Below, piece after piece: positions 50,352-60,162 of a DNA stretch of 64,000 nucleotides. Made by a program: the position numbers and the translations under genes. The DNA lies in contig NZ_AULX01000024.1 in assembly GCF_000422505.1 (NCBI RefSeq), positions 82,517-146,516 of the forward strand, given 5' to 3'. The notes below the pieces were generated by a model, which made no database searches, was not told where the DNA came from, and saw nothing but the letters and a program-made list of their open reading frames with translations. The DNA comes from Paenibacillus pinihumi DSM 23905 = JCM 16419. GTDB taxonomy: Bacteria; Bacillota; Bacilli; Paenibacillales; Paenibacillaceae. Within the stretch, counting starts at the first letter, position 1, and every line of letters starts with the position of its first letter.

Positions 50352-52847
50352 ATGTACTCATTTCCTATAGATTCTATTATACCGAAGCTGAAAGACACTC
50401 TGAAGGCGTCTTCCGGTGCCGTGCTGGCAGCAGAGCCGGGCGCGGGGAAGACGACAAGGGTGCCGCTTGCTCTAATAGAGGAATCGTGGCTTCAAGGCAA
50501 AAAAATTGTAATGCTGGAGCCGCGCAGGCTTGCTGCACGGGCAGCTGCCCGCTACATGGCAGCGTCTCTTGGAGAGAGATGCGGCGATACAGTGGGATAC
50601 CGGGTGCGCAATGATACTTGCGCAGGCCCGCATACCCGGATTGAGGTTGTAACAGAAGGTGTGCTCACCCGGATGCTGCAGCGTGATCAGGCGCTGGAGG
50701 ATACGGGGCTGATTATCTTCGATGAATTTCATGAACGCAGTCTTCACGCAGATTTGGGTTTGGCGCTCAGCCTCCAGTCCCAGCAGCTTCTGCGTCCGGA
50801 GCTGCGTATTTTGGTTATGTCTGCAACTTTACATACCGGACCTGTCTCCGAGCTGCTCGGAAATGTCCCAATCCTGCAAAGTGAGGGACGGGTCTATCCG
50901 GTGCAAACCTGCTTTTTGGAGCAGAGACCGGCATCACGGGTGGAAGAGAAGGCCGCAGCCGCTGTCAGACGGGCACTGGCTGAGCATCCCGAAGGCGATC
51001 TGCTGGTGTTCCTCCCTGGTGCAGGGGAAATTGGGCGTACTGCCGGACTGCTGCGTTCGGGCACTCTCCCGGGAAATACGATTATTCGTCTGCTGCATGG
51101 CAATCTTCCGCTGGAGGAGCAGGATCACGCGATAGCGCCAGACTCGCAGGGGCGCCGAAAAATTGTGCTTGCAACTACCATCGCCGAATCGTCCCTGACC
51201 GTGCAGGGAGTACGAATTGTCATTGATAGCGGCCTGATGCGTGAGCCCAAGTTTTCACCCCGCACTGGAATGTCCCGTCTGGAGACGGTGAGCGTGTCCC
51301 GTGCATCCGCAGACCAGCGCAGAGGACGTGCAGGCAGGGAGGCGCCGGGTATCTGCTATCGGCTGTGGACAGAGGAAGAGGACAGGCAGCTTGTGCCTTT
51401 CGGCAGGCCGGAAATGCTGGAGGCGGATTTGTCCGGACTGGCACTGGAGCTGGCTGCCTGGGGTGTGCAAGACCCGCAGGAGCTGGAGTGGCTGGATGTG
51501 CCACCCGGTCCGGCATTTTGCCAGGCTACAGATTTGCTTCGGCAACTGGGAGCACTTGATCAGGACGGCAGGCTGACAACGCATGGACAACGTCTGGCGG
51601 AGGCCGGTCTGCATCCCCGGCTTGGCGGCATGATCTTGAAAGCCAAGGATAAGGGGTACGGTGTTGAAGCTTGCCTGCTGGCTGCTTTACTGTCGGAACG
51701 CGACGTGCTGCGCAAGGAGGCGGGACGGATTGAAGCCGATATTCGCCTGCGTATGGAGGCGCTGCGTTCTGGCGGGCTGGCCGGATACCGTCTTGATCCG
51801 GGAAGAAGCGCGGGTATTCTGGCCGAATTCCGCCGTTATCAGTCCCAGTTCGGGGTGGCAGCTGTCCAGACAGCAAAGATCAGGCCGGATGCCTCCGGGC
51901 TGCTGCTCGCCTTTGCTTATCCGGACCGGGTTGCCAAGCAGCGGTCAACCGGCAAGTTCCTGCTGCGCAATGGTCGCGGAGCTGCGCTGGCTGAGCTGCA
52001 GCCGCTATCGGGAGCGCCCTATATTGTGGCAGCAGAGCTGGATGACCAAGGAACGGAAAGCCGTATTCAACTGGCAGCGGCAATCAGCCTGGAGGAGATA
52101 CAGGCAAGTTTGGGGGCAGAAATAGAGAGCGAGTCGGCTGTCGAATGGAGCCGCGACGAGCAGGCAGTGCGTGCCCGAAGCCGATTGAGACTGGGGGCGC
52201 TTGTCCTGGAGGAAAGGCAGCTTTCCAAGCCGGATCCCGGACATATTGCGCAAGCGTTGGGGGAAGGCATCCGCGAGCAGGGGCTTGCGATTCTTCCGTG
52301 GACAAAGCCGCTTCGCCAGCTGCAGCAGCGGATGGTGTTCATGCATAGCCAGGATACTCGCTGGCCGGGTGCTGATGATGTTGCGCTCCTTGATTCGTTG
52401 AGCGATTGGCTCGTTCCTCATCTGTATGGCATGCGCAGCCTGCAGGACCTGAAGCGGGTGAACCTGAAGCAGGCGCTGGAGTCTATGCTCACGTGGGAGC
52501 GTCAGCGCCAGCTGGAGCAGGAAGCTCCAACGCATATTGCGGTGCCAAGCGGCTCACGCATTGCTGTCGATTACAGTGAGCCATCTTCTCCGGTATTGGC
52601 GGTGCGCCTGCAAGAGCTGTTCGGTTTGCTGGATACCCCGCGAATCGGAACGCAAAAAATCCCGCTCACGCTGCATTTGCTTTCTCCGGCGGGGAGGCCG
52701 GTGCAGGTGACACGGGATTTAAAGCATTTTTGGAGCTCAACCTATTTCGATGTCAAAAAGGATTTGAAAGGGCGTTATCCGAAACATTACTGGCCGGATG
52801 CCCCTTTAGCAGCCATTCCAACCAACCGTGTCCGTCCGAAGTCATAA
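50352..52847 (+). CDS. hrpB: ATP-dependent helicase HrpB
   Basis: HrpB is a DExH-box helicase of the DEAH/RHA family. The 831-residue protein has Walker A EPGAGKTT at 28-35, DEFH at 124-127 (IIFDEFHERSLHADLGLAL), SAT in VMSATLHT, motif VI QRRGRAGREAPG, and the HrpB C-terminal domain near the end (RYPKHYWPDAPL). GAAGGAG at 50337-50343 is 8 bases from ATG 50352; an upstream TTG has no good site. The physiological RNA or DNA substrate is not known. Confidence 0.94.
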   Translation: MYSFPIDSIIPKLKDTLKASSGAVLAAEPGAGKTTRVPLALIEESWLQGKKIVMLEPRRLAARAAARYMAASLGERCGDTVGYRVRNDTCAGPHTRIEVVTEGVLTRMLQRDQALEDTGLIIFDEFHERSLHADLGLALSLQSQQLLRPELRILVMSATLHTGPVSELLGNVPILQSEGRVYPVQTCFLEQRPASRVEEKAAAAVRRALAEHPEGDLLVFLPGAGEIGRTAGLLRSGTLPGNTIIRLLHGNLPLEEQDHAIAPDSQGRRKIVLATTIAESSLTVQGVRIVIDSGLMREPKFSPRTGMSRLETVSVSRASADQRRGRAGREAPGICYRLWTEEEDRQLVPFGRPEMLEADLSGLALELAAWGVQDPQELEWLDVPPGPAFCQATDLLRQLGALDQDGRLTTHGQRLAEAGLHPRLGGMILKAKDKGYGVEACLLAALLSERDVLRKEAGRIEADIRLRMEALRSGGLAGYRLDPGRSAGILAEFRRYQSQFGVAAVQTAKIRPDASGLLLAFAYPDRVAKQRSTGKFLLRNGRGAALAELQPLSGAPYIVAAELDDQGTESRIQLAAAISLEEIQASLGAEIESESAVEWSRDEQAVRARSRLRLGALVLEERQLSKPDPGHIAQALGEGIREQGLAILPWTKPLRQLQQRMVFMHSQDTRWPGADDVALLDSLSDWLVPHLYGMRSLQDLKRVNLKQALESMLTWERQRQLEQEAPTHIAVPSGSRIAVDYSEPSSPVLAVRLQELFGLLDTPRIGTQKIPLTLHLLSPAGRPVQVTRDLKHFWSSTYFDVKKDLKGRYPKHYWPDAPLAAIPTNRVRPKS

Positions 52848-52953
52848 GCATTAAGATCCCTTTTTAGGCTGTTGCCAAACAGCCTTCCAGAGCGCTAGCC
52901 GTTTGTCTGCCTAAGAAGCAGCGGTTGGCGCTCTTTGTTCTGTCATCCAACAG

Positions 52954-54489
52954 CTATCTGCCGTGGCGTCCGCCCGAACGGCCGGAAGTTTGTCCTCTGC
53001 CCGAACGTTTGGAGGCTTGGCCGCGTCCGCCTTGTCCGGCATCAGCTCTCCCGCGTCCGTCCTGTCTGCTCCCGCCTTGGGTTTTACCTTTGACTTGCGT
53101 TTGCAGAGGGGATTCTTTGCGTCTGCCTGTACCGCCTCGTTCATTTCTGCTGCCTGTCTGAGTACGGCCGTCTGAAACGGCTGCTCTTCTGCCGCCTGTC
53201 CGTCCTTCCGTCCGGGAGGATGCACGCCCCTCGGCCCGTCCGCCGGAGCGCCCTTGTGATCGCCCGCCGGACCTTCCTGTTGTCTGTTTTTGACCTGAAG
53301 GGGAATCGGCTCTGGCACGGCTGCTGCGCACTGGAACTTCATTGAAATCCGCGGCAGGCTCTGCACCTTCAGCGTAAGCGGACATCGGCTGCCGCTCCAG
53401 TGCCGCATGGATTCCCCGCTCAATTGCCTGCAGTGTCATCCGGTCCCTCGGGGATGCAAAGGTGACCGCTGTCCCTTGGTGCCCGGCGCGTCCTGTCCGA
53501 CCGATCCGGTGGATATACGTCTCTGCATCGTGGGGAATATCGTAGTTGACGACATGGGTAACACCCTCAACATCAAGCCCGCGAGCCGCAACATCAGTAG
53601 CGACCAGCACCTGCAGCTTGGCACTGCGGAAGCGGCGCATCACCTGCTCACGCTTGGCTTGTGTCAGATCGCCGTGCAGTTCATCGACCTCCAGCCCTTC
53701 TTCCAGCAAGTCCGCGGTCAGCTTCTTGGCTCTCACCTTGGTGCGGCAAAATACAACGGCCAAGTAAGGGCGGTGCTTCTGGATGAGGCCAACCAATGTA
53801 GCGAGCTTGCCTCTGTCTGTTGTTTCAACCACAACCTGTTTGATATTGTCCAGCGTAACCCGTTCGCTGCGGATGCGGATATCCTCGGATTCCAGCATGT
53901 AGGAGGAAGCAAGCCTGCGCACGGAATCAGGCATCGTCGCCGAGAACAGCAGCGTCTGCTTATTCTTGGATGTCTGTGACAATATTTCTTGCACTTCATT
54001 CAGAAAACCCATATGCAGCATCTGGTCAGCCTCGTCCAGCACCAGCATGTTCAGCCTCCAAAATTGCAGTGTGCCGCGTCGCAGATGATCAAGCAGACGG
54101 CCAGGAGTACCGACTACGATTTGTGTGGCTCCCTGTGCTTTGCGGATTTGGGCCTCAACATCCTGGCCGCCATAAGCGGCAAGCACGCTGCATCCGAGTG
54201 AATCGGCCAGCTTGCTGATTTCCTTTGTAATCTGGATTGCCAGCTCACGGGTTGGCGTAATGACGAGCGCCTGCACATTCCGGTTCTCAGGCTGGATTTT
54301 CTCCAGCATCGGCAAGGCGAAAGCAAGCGTCTTGCCTGTACCGGTCTGGGCCTGGGCGATGACATCCTTGCCTTTCAGGACAACTGGAATCGTCTGCTCC
54401 TGCACAGGAGTAGGCTTCACGATACCTCCAGCCTTCAGGATAGATGCCAGTGAGGGACGAATCCCCAATGCTTGAAAAGTTGATGACAT
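52954..54489 (-). CDS. DEAD-box RNA helicase with Arg/Gly-rich tail
   Basis: Likely a CshA/RhlE-type RNA helicase for ribosome assembly or RNA decay. The 511 residues show Q motif (about 24-33), AQTGTGKT 47-54, PTRELA 79-84, DEAD 152-155, SAT 183-185 and HRIGRTGR 327-334, followed from about 388 by a disordered tail of about 124 residues rich in Ser, Gly, Arg with repeated GRSGGR, GRGQ and QGGRG units, probably RNA-binding. It converges with hrpB. A TATACT on the minus strand near 54615 may be its -10, giving a leader of about 120 bases as in cold-shock helicases. Confidence 0.93.
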   Translation of the reverse strand: MSSTFQALGIRPSLASILKAGGIVKPTPVQEQTIPVVLKGKDVIAQAQTGTGKTLAFALPMLEKIQPENRNVQALVITPTRELAIQITKEISKLADSLGCSVLAAYGGQDVEAQIRKAQGATQIVVGTPGRLLDHLRRGTLQFWRLNMLVLDEADQMLHMGFLNEVQEILSQTSKNKQTLLFSATMPDSVRRLASSYMLESEDIRIRSERVTLDNIKQVVVETTDRGKLATLVGLIQKHRPYLAVVFCRTKVRAKKLTADLLEEGLEVDELHGDLTQAKREQVMRRFRSAKLQVLVATDVAARGLDVEGVTHVVNYDIPHDAETYIHRIGRTGRAGHQGTAVTFASPRDRMTLQAIERGIHAALERQPMSAYAEGAEPAADFNEVPVRSSRARADSPSGQKQTTGRSGGRSQGRSGGRAEGRASSRTEGRTGGRRAAVSDGRTQTGSRNERGGTGRRKESPLQTQVKGKTQGGSRQDGRGRADAGQGGRGQASKRSGRGQTSGRSGGRHGR

Positions 54490-54763
54490 TATTCATAGCC
54501 TCATTTCTTTACTTTACGTATTCATATCAATCGCCTTCTATTTCAGGAAGCATTGCGCTCATTCTGTATGTTGTGGAGCGAATAGCTGTTTTCGTTTGAA
54601 ATGTATTACTAGTATAACAGAGAGCGGGCGCGTTTGCAGAACAGGGAGAAAGCTTTTTGCAAAAATCACGGCTTGTCTAGGAAGAAAAGCCGGACAGTGG
54701 TTGGCAATGGCAAATTGATTTCAAAATTATTAGCTAAAATTAACAGTATATAATTATATTATT

Positions 54764-54778
54764 TTACATTAAATGTAA
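54764..54778. repeat. 15-base palindrome upstream of gerA
   Basis: TTACATT-A-AATGTAA is perfect and lies about 70 bases upstream of the preferred gerA start. It lies in a very AT-rich stretch and may be part of a spore-specific promoter or a regulator site. Confidence 0.45.
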
Positions 54779-54847
54779 TAATGTATGAAAAAGCAATATG
54801 GAGAGACACTATTCTTTAGATTGCATGATGGAAGGAGAGAAAGTCTC

Positions 54848-56398
54848 TTGTCAAATGACAAATTGCAAACCAGTCCGAATTTGAACCCGGAGCAGCTTCT
54901 TGCGCGGTACGCCGGCGAGTCTTGCCCTGCTTCGCTTTCGCAGCTGCTGGAGATCGTCAGGCTGATTATGGGCAGCAGCGATGATCTGGTCATCCGAACC
55001 TTTTATATTTACGGCCGGTATGAAGCTGTAATGTTGTATATCAACTCACTCGTAAATCAGCAAATAACGGACCAACAGCTGCAATCATTTATGACTTTGC
55101 CGGAATGGCTGTCTGGCACGGACAAGTTGGGGCCGGAGGCATTAAAGCAGACACTTCTTAATAAAACCGTACACCTGAGTGAAATTACAGTTGTGTCCCG
55201 AATGGGCGACCTGATCAACATGTTGTTGAACGGCAAAACCATTGTAGCCGTCGAAGGGCTGGGAGAAGCGTTTAAGTTTGGCGCCCGCAAAATCGAACAG
55301 CGGGCCATCGAGCAGCCCCAAACCGAGCAGGTCGTGCAGGGCGCCCGCGAAGGCTTTATCGAACAGCTTCATACCAATTTGTCGCTGCTGCGCTATCGTC
55401 TGCCGACACCAAGCTTTCGGATTCTGATATGCGAGGTGGGCGAGTATACGAAGACATCTGTGGCGATCTGTTATATGGAAGGAATCGCTGATCCCAAGCT
55501 GGTATCCGAAGCAGAGAACCGGATACGGGCCATCCGGCTGGACGGTGTGCTCGATGCGGGATATATAGAGCAATTCATCGAGGATCATCACTACTCGCCA
55601 TTCCCCCAGGTCATGAATACAGAGAAGCCGGACAAGGCGGTTGCCAATCTGCTTGAAGGCCGAATCGTGATTCTCACAGACGGCTCGCCGTTTGCCCTGA
55701 TCATCCCAGCCGTCTTCGGACAGTTCTTCCAGACGACCGAGGATTATGCCACACGCTTTCTGCAAGGGAGTTTCGTTAGAATGGCGCGGGTCATTGCCCT
55801 TGTCTTTTCACTCGTTTTTCCTTCGCTTTATGTCGCTATTATCTCATTTAACCCCGAGCTCATACCTACTGAATTTGCCGTAGCAGTTGCCGGCGGCAGG
55901 GCAGGGGTTCCGTTCCCGTCCTTCGTGGAGGTGCTCATTATGGAAATATCGATGGAGGTGCTGCGCGAGGCCAGCATCCGTCTGCCGCAGCAGGTAGGGG
56001 GAGCGCTGTCGATTGTCGGCGTATTGGTGGTCGGACAGTCAGCGGTAGCTGCCGGCTTTGCAAGTCCGATTACCGTAGTTGTCATCGCACTGACGACGAT
56101 CGGCTCTTTTGCAACACCGGCTTATAATGCAGCCTTTGCCTTGAGGATGCTTCGTTTTCCGCTGATTCTTATTGCGGGCATGTTGGGCGTTTACGGGGTC
56201 GTAATCGGTTTGATTCTCATTGCGAATCATTTGCTGACGATCAAGTCGTTTGGCATGCCGTATTTGTCACCGGCGGTACCGGTTCATTTTAGGGGCTGGC
56301 GTGATTTTCTCATTCGTGCTCCGTTATGGATATTGAAGAAGAAACCGTCTTACAGACAGAGCAGAAGGTACGAGGATAAGGAGGAAGGAACAGCATGA
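54848..56398 (+). CDS. gerKA: Spore germination protein, GerA family A subunit
   Basis: The A subunit of a nutrient germinant receptor in the inner spore membrane. The 516-residue protein has a large N-terminal cytoplasmic domain (about 1-250) and five or so membrane segments from about 290 (MARVIALVFSLVFPSLYVAI...), with the GerA signatures PFPSFVEVLIMEISMEVLREASIRLPQQVGGALSIVGVLVVGQSAV and ISPITVVVIAL. TTG 54848 behind AAGGAG (54832-54837) is preferred to ATG 54785, which lacks a ribosome site. The symbol is by family; the germinant is unknown. Confidence 0.92.
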   Translation: MSNDKLQTSPNLNPEQLLARYAGESCPASLSQLLEIVRLIMGSSDDLVIRTFYIYGRYEAVMLYINSLVNQQITDQQLQSFMTLPEWLSGTDKLGPEALKQTLLNKTVHLSEITVVSRMGDLINMLLNGKTIVAVEGLGEAFKFGARKIEQRAIEQPQTEQVVQGAREGFIEQLHTNLSLLRYRLPTPSFRILICEVGEYTKTSVAICYMEGIADPKLVSEAENRIRAIRLDGVLDAGYIEQFIEDHHYSPFPQVMNTEKPDKAVANLLEGRIVILTDGSPFALIIPAVFGQFFQTTEDYATRFLQGSFVRMARVIALVFSLVFPSLYVAIISFNPELIPTEFAVAVAGGRAGVPFPSFVEVLIMEISMEVLREASIRLPQQVGGALSIVGVLVVGQSAVAAGFASPITVVVIALTTIGSFATPAYNAAFALRMLRFPLILIAGMLGVYGVVIGLILIANHLLTIKSFGMPYLSPAVPVHFRGWRDFLIRAPLWILKKKPSYRQSRRYEDKEEGTA

Positions 56399-57498
56399 GA
56401 CTGCGTGAGGAGACGACACTGTCGGGCATAGAAATGGCAGCGATTCTAATCAGCACGGTTATCGGGGTTGCTATTCTCCCCTTTCCGCTGTTTGCTGTAA
56501 GGGGAGCCGGGACGGGAGCCGGTATGCTTACCTTGATGGCTATCGGGATTACGTTGATAGGTCTGCTGTCCGTTATTGCACTGGGGCTTCGTTTTCCCGG
56601 CCAATCGATTATACAATATGGAGCGCAAATCATTGGCCGTCCGGCCGCTGCAATGTTGAACGCACTGCTCATTGTGTTTTACATTGTTCTGACGGCTTCT
56701 GCCGCCAGAGAGTTCGGTACAGTTGTCGTTACTTCTGTACTCAAGCAGACGCCTATTGAAGCCACGGTTATTATCATGCTGCTGATTGCTGCAATATCGG
56801 CGCGCAAAGATCTACGGACATTTGCGAACATTCATCTGTTTTATACGCCTATTATTCTAATGCCGGTCCTGCTCATTGTCTGCCTGTCATTTCAAAATGC
56901 AGAGCCTCTTTATTTGCTCCCGATATTTGATCACACTCCGCAAATACTTTCTTCACTGCTGACAATTACGGCCATGTTTCAGGGCTTCTTCATTATTACG
57001 CTGTTGATTCCCCATATGAGACAGCAGAGCAAAGCGTGGGTGAGCGGATTGTCCGGCCTTGGAGTTGCCGGAGCGCTATACCTGCTGATTATTACTTCAA
57101 CCGTAGCTGTATTCGGCGCTGAGGAGGTTAAGGAACTGCTCTATCCGACACTGGAGCTTGCCAAGGCAACGAATTTGCCGGCTAATATTATGGAACGGCT
57201 GGATGCCGCGTTTATCTCTGTATGGGTGACGGCTGTTTTCACGACTTTGTTTTCCAACTATTACTTTGCGGTTCATGCGCTGAAGCAGTGGTTGGGGACC
57301 CGGGATCACCGGTTGTTCGTTTTTTTTCTGCTGCCGTTCCTGATGTTAATTGCGATGTTGCCGGAAAATGTGCTGCAGATGTATGAAGGGATCGCCCTGA
57401 TCGCAAGAGGGGGCTTTGTATTAACCGTACTCTGCCCGGTCCTGCTTCTGGCCATAGCAGTTATCAGGGGGAAAAGGGGGGCTGCCGATGCTCACTAG
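56395..57498 (+). CDS. gerKB: Spore germination protein, GerB family permease-like subunit
   Basis: The B subunit of the germinant receptor, an amino-acid-permease-like membrane protein. The 367 residues have ten or so membrane segments and the family's early ISTVIGVAILPFPLFAVRGAGTGA and ALLIVFYIVLTASAAREF. The ATG overlaps the stop codon of gerA (ATGA), and gerC starts 11 bases before its end, so the three genes are translationally coupled. Ligand specificity is not predictable. Confidence 0.93.
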   Translation: MRLREETTLSGIEMAAILISTVIGVAILPFPLFAVRGAGTGAGMLTLMAIGITLIGLLSVIALGLRFPGQSIIQYGAQIIGRPAAAMLNALLIVFYIVLTASAAREFGTVVVTSVLKQTPIEATVIIMLLIAAISARKDLRTFANIHLFYTPIILMPVLLIVCLSFQNAEPLYLLPIFDHTPQILSSLLTITAMFQGFFIITLLIPHMRQQSKAWVSGLSGLGVAGALYLLIITSTVAVFGAEEVKELLYPTLELAKATNLPANIMERLDAAFISVWVTAVFTTLFSNYYFAVHALKQWLGTRDHRLFVFFLLPFLMLIAMLPENVLQMYEGIALIARGGFVLTVLCPVLLLAIAVIRGKRGAADAH

Positions 57499-58735
57499 AG
57501 AAGAAGTGCGCTGTGTTCGCACCTTCGCTGTATTGGCAGGAATGGTGCTCTTATTAAGCGGCTGCTGGGACCGTCTGGAGATTGAAGACCGGGCGGTTAT
57601 TCTCGGCATTGCCATTGACCTGGCGGAAAGTAAAGAAGATCTGGAAGAGGAAATGAAAGAACAAATTAACCATAGCAACGCAATTGGCGCTCCTGATATG
57701 CCGGTTATAAAAATCTCTGCACAGATCGCTGTACCTGGCCGTATTCCGCTCGGCCCCGGCGAGTCCGGCGGGGCAACGGTCGGGGAAAAGCCGGTATGGA
57801 TCCTCAATGCGAAGGGGCATACGGTAGAGGAAGCGATGAATGCTCTCCAGCAGGAACTGGCCGACCAGATATTCCTGGGACATTTGCGCATCATTGTCGT
57901 ATCTGAGAAGTATGCCCGCAATGGTCTGGGCAATCTCAACGATTATATGAGGCGGCAGACCGACATCCGGCGCACCGCCTGGCTTGCGGTCAGCAAGGGA
58001 AAGGCGACGGATATTATTCATTCATCGCCTCAACTGGAGCGTGTTCCGGCTCTCTATCTGCTGGCGATGCTCGATCACTCGGTAGATATGGGCAAGCTGC
58101 CAAATGAGCCGATCGGGAGATACTGGATTCGCAACTCAAATCTCGGGCAGGAGCCGATTTTGCCTTATTTGGTACTGAAGCAGCAGGAGAATGTCCAGGT
58201 CGCCGGCCTGGCTGTTTTTCGCAAGGACAAAATGGTCGGAGCGACAACTCCGCTGCAAATTGGTGCCTACATGGCGGTGAACGGAATTAGTGAAGGCGGC
58301 TATTCCTTCTTTGTCCCGGTTGTCAACAGCTCCAAGAACCAGTATGTGCTGATGCGTACTGTTAATCGGGATACCGATACGAGGCTTGTATTTGCAGACG
58401 GGCGGCCAAAAATCATCGCTAACGTGTCGCTTGAGGGCAATTTGAGAGAGAAGACGGAATCAGACTCCTACAATTTCTCGGATTCATCAGCTATTAAGGA
58501 ACTCGAGAAAAAAATTAATGAAGCTCTGACACAAGAAGTCATGCATTTGATTGCAGATACCAAGCGGATGAAGGCGGATATCTTCGGCTTCGGGGAATAT
58601 GTCCGGGCGCTTGCGCCGAAATATTGGAAAGAACATGTGCGCAGCAACAGCCGCTGGAGCGAGCAGTATCATTCTCTTGACATTGAGATTCACATCAACT
58701 ATAAAGTCCGCCGGGTTGGCATGAAGGCAAAATAG
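57488..58735 (+). CDS. gerKC: Spore germination lipoprotein, GerC family
   Basis: The C subunit of the receptor, a lipoprotein of the inner spore membrane. The 415-residue protein has a signal sequence with lipobox LSGC and lipidated C26, followed at once by WDRLEIEDRAVILGIAIDLA, the hallmark of the Ger(x)C family, and the C-terminal domain near 260-405. It overlaps gerB by 11 bases. The GGGGGG before the ATG acts as ribosome site. Confidence 0.95.
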   Translation: MLTREEVRCVRTFAVLAGMVLLLSGCWDRLEIEDRAVILGIAIDLAESKEDLEEEMKEQINHSNAIGAPDMPVIKISAQIAVPGRIPLGPGESGGATVGEKPVWILNAKGHTVEEAMNALQQELADQIFLGHLRIIVVSEKYARNGLGNLNDYMRRQTDIRRTAWLAVSKGKATDIIHSSPQLERVPALYLLAMLDHSVDMGKLPNEPIGRYWIRNSNLGQEPILPYLVLKQQENVQVAGLAVFRKDKMVGATTPLQIGAYMAVNGISEGGYSFFVPVVNSSKNQYVLMRTVNRDTDTRLVFADGRPKIIANVSLEGNLREKTESDSYNFSDSSAIKELEKKINEALTQEVMHLIADTKRMKADIFGFGEYVRALAPKYWKEHVRSNSRWSEQYHSLDIEIHINYKVRRVGMKAK

Positions 58736-58752
58736 CTGGAGGCGATGGATGA

Positions 58753-58947
58753 ATGAGCAGCTTTGGTTCGGGGCTGTCTGTATATATTGTCGTGCTGTTT
58801 ATCGGGAGCGGGCTGCTGCTGTTGACGCTGGAGAATTACTATTATAAGCATTCCGGAGCGGTCAAGGAAAAGCGTGCATCTGTGCTTCTGGGCTGGCTAA
58901 ATATCCTGATCGGCTGTGCGGCGGGAGTATTGACCCGAATCTTCTGA
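58753..58947 (+). CDS. Small two-segment membrane protein of the germination operon
   Basis: A 64-residue protein with two membrane segments (VYIVVLFIGSGLLLLTLENYYY and SVLLGWLNILIGCAAGVL). It follows gerC by 17 bases with GGAGGC as ribosome site, so it is in the same operon. It resembles the CLC_0170 type of small proteins that accompany germination genes, judged by size, two-helix layout and position only. A role as an accessory subunit is an inference. Confidence 0.7.
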   Translation: MSSFGSGLSVYIVVLFIGSGLLLLTLENYYYKHSGAVKEKRASVLLGWLNILIGCAAGVLTRIF

Positions 58948-59000
58948 GTTAGGTACAATGAATCGGTACGTCTAGCTTATGTAAAAGGAGTACCGGCCAC

Positions 59001-60095
59001 ATGCAATTCAATGTAAACTATTTATCCTTTTTCGTTATTATGACAGAGGCGGCGGATTCAGAGTCCGGGAGAAGATACAAGCATTTTCAGACGCTGGATG
59101 AGGATGATTATGCGGAGAGTGAACTGAAGTCATTTCTCGATGGCGAATTTATAAAAATATGCAAGCGGAAGGTAGAGAAAAATCCGAGCACCGATGCGGC
59201 GCCTACCAAGATAGGACGTTTTATCGTGGAGCCGGGTTATGATTTAAACAGCAATCCCAACTTTAATTTGATGCAGCGGCTGAGGGAGGCAGAAAGCAAG
59301 GAGGAGTTCCTTGGACTGGCTGATGAAATGGTACGCATCTATATGGAGACAAGTGCTGTGCGCGGCGGGGCATTTATTGTCGCGGACGTTCAGGTCTATC
59401 CGTACTTTGACCAGCCGCTCCTGTTTGTGATGAAATGCGATTTTGAGCCGAAAATCGCCCGGATTGCCGATGAGCGCAGCCTGATCTCCCATGTGGAGAT
59501 GGCAATTAGTGCCCGCAACATCAAATCGATTCAATATCCGCATATGCCGGAGGAAGGGATGCTGGACGAATGGGAGCTGAAGATTCACCAGGCTTCACAT
59601 GCCCGTTATTTTGAGGATTTTCTCAAGTTTGTAACCTATGAGAAGCCGATGCCTGAAGTTATCAACGAGCAGGTGTTTTCCATGGTACAGCAATATATGG
59701 AGGAGAAGTGGGAGGCAGCTCCGGAAAATGAGCAGGGAAGACATGAGGAAGAGCAGAGCTTTGAGATCTGGGCGGCAAGCGACAAAAGAGAGCTGCAGGA
59801 GAAGTGGTCACATGAGCTTGTCGTGGAAGCTGCTGCACAGCTCACGGAGCATAAGCCTGATCTGGATTTGCGCTTCAAGCTTGGCGGCGTGGCCATCAAG
59901 GGGCAGCTTGCCGATTACGGATTGAACATTCATATAGCTCGTCATAACGGGCGTTATGTAGCAGTTATTGATGGGGATGCGATAGAGTTCGAGAAGGGCA
60001 AATCACCTGTGGAACTGCTTCATCCGCAAGAGCTGATGGACATTATCGGGCTTATCGGAAGCAAGGCGGAGGATGAGGAACAGGGGGAAGGATAG
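59001..60095 (+). CDS. DUF3900 protein
   Basis: A 364-residue cytoplasmic protein of DUF3900, recognised from the very conserved N-terminus MQFNVNYLSFFVIMTEAADSE, YKHFQTLDEDDYAESELKSFLDGE, PTKIGRFIVEPGYDL and HQASHARYFEDFLKFV. The N-terminal part is reminiscent of nucleoid-associated NdpA-like proteins, but no catalytic residues are apparent. AAAGGAG is 11 bases before the ATG. No function is established. Confidence 0.82.
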   Translation: MQFNVNYLSFFVIMTEAADSESGRRYKHFQTLDEDDYAESELKSFLDGEFIKICKRKVEKNPSTDAAPTKIGRFIVEPGYDLNSNPNFNLMQRLREAESKEEFLGLADEMVRIYMETSAVRGGAFIVADVQVYPYFDQPLLFVMKCDFEPKIARIADERSLISHVEMAISARNIKSIQYPHMPEEGMLDEWELKIHQASHARYFEDFLKFVTYEKPMPEVINEQVFSMVQQYMEEKWEAAPENEQGRHEEEQSFEIWAASDKRELQEKWSHELVVEAAAQLTEHKPDLDLRFKLGGVAIKGQLADYGLNIHIARHNGRYVAVIDGDAIEFEKGKSPVELLHPQELMDIIGLIGSKAEDEEQGEG

Positions 60096-60162
60096 CTCCC
60101 CCGTGGTATGAAGAAAGAGTTTTTTCGTAACGGGCAAGGCTTAAACAATTTTAAACAACGGG

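Noticed and set aside
52868..52887. Hairpin AGGCTGTT/AACAGCCT as terminator of hrpB or the DEAD-box gene
   Set aside because: No T run follows it on either strand in the right orientation, so it is not listed as a terminator.
54745..54777. Sigma-G promoter upstream of gerA
   Set aside because: GTATA and CATTAAA are near one another, but spacing and -10 do not fit the GHATR-N18-CATnnTA pattern.
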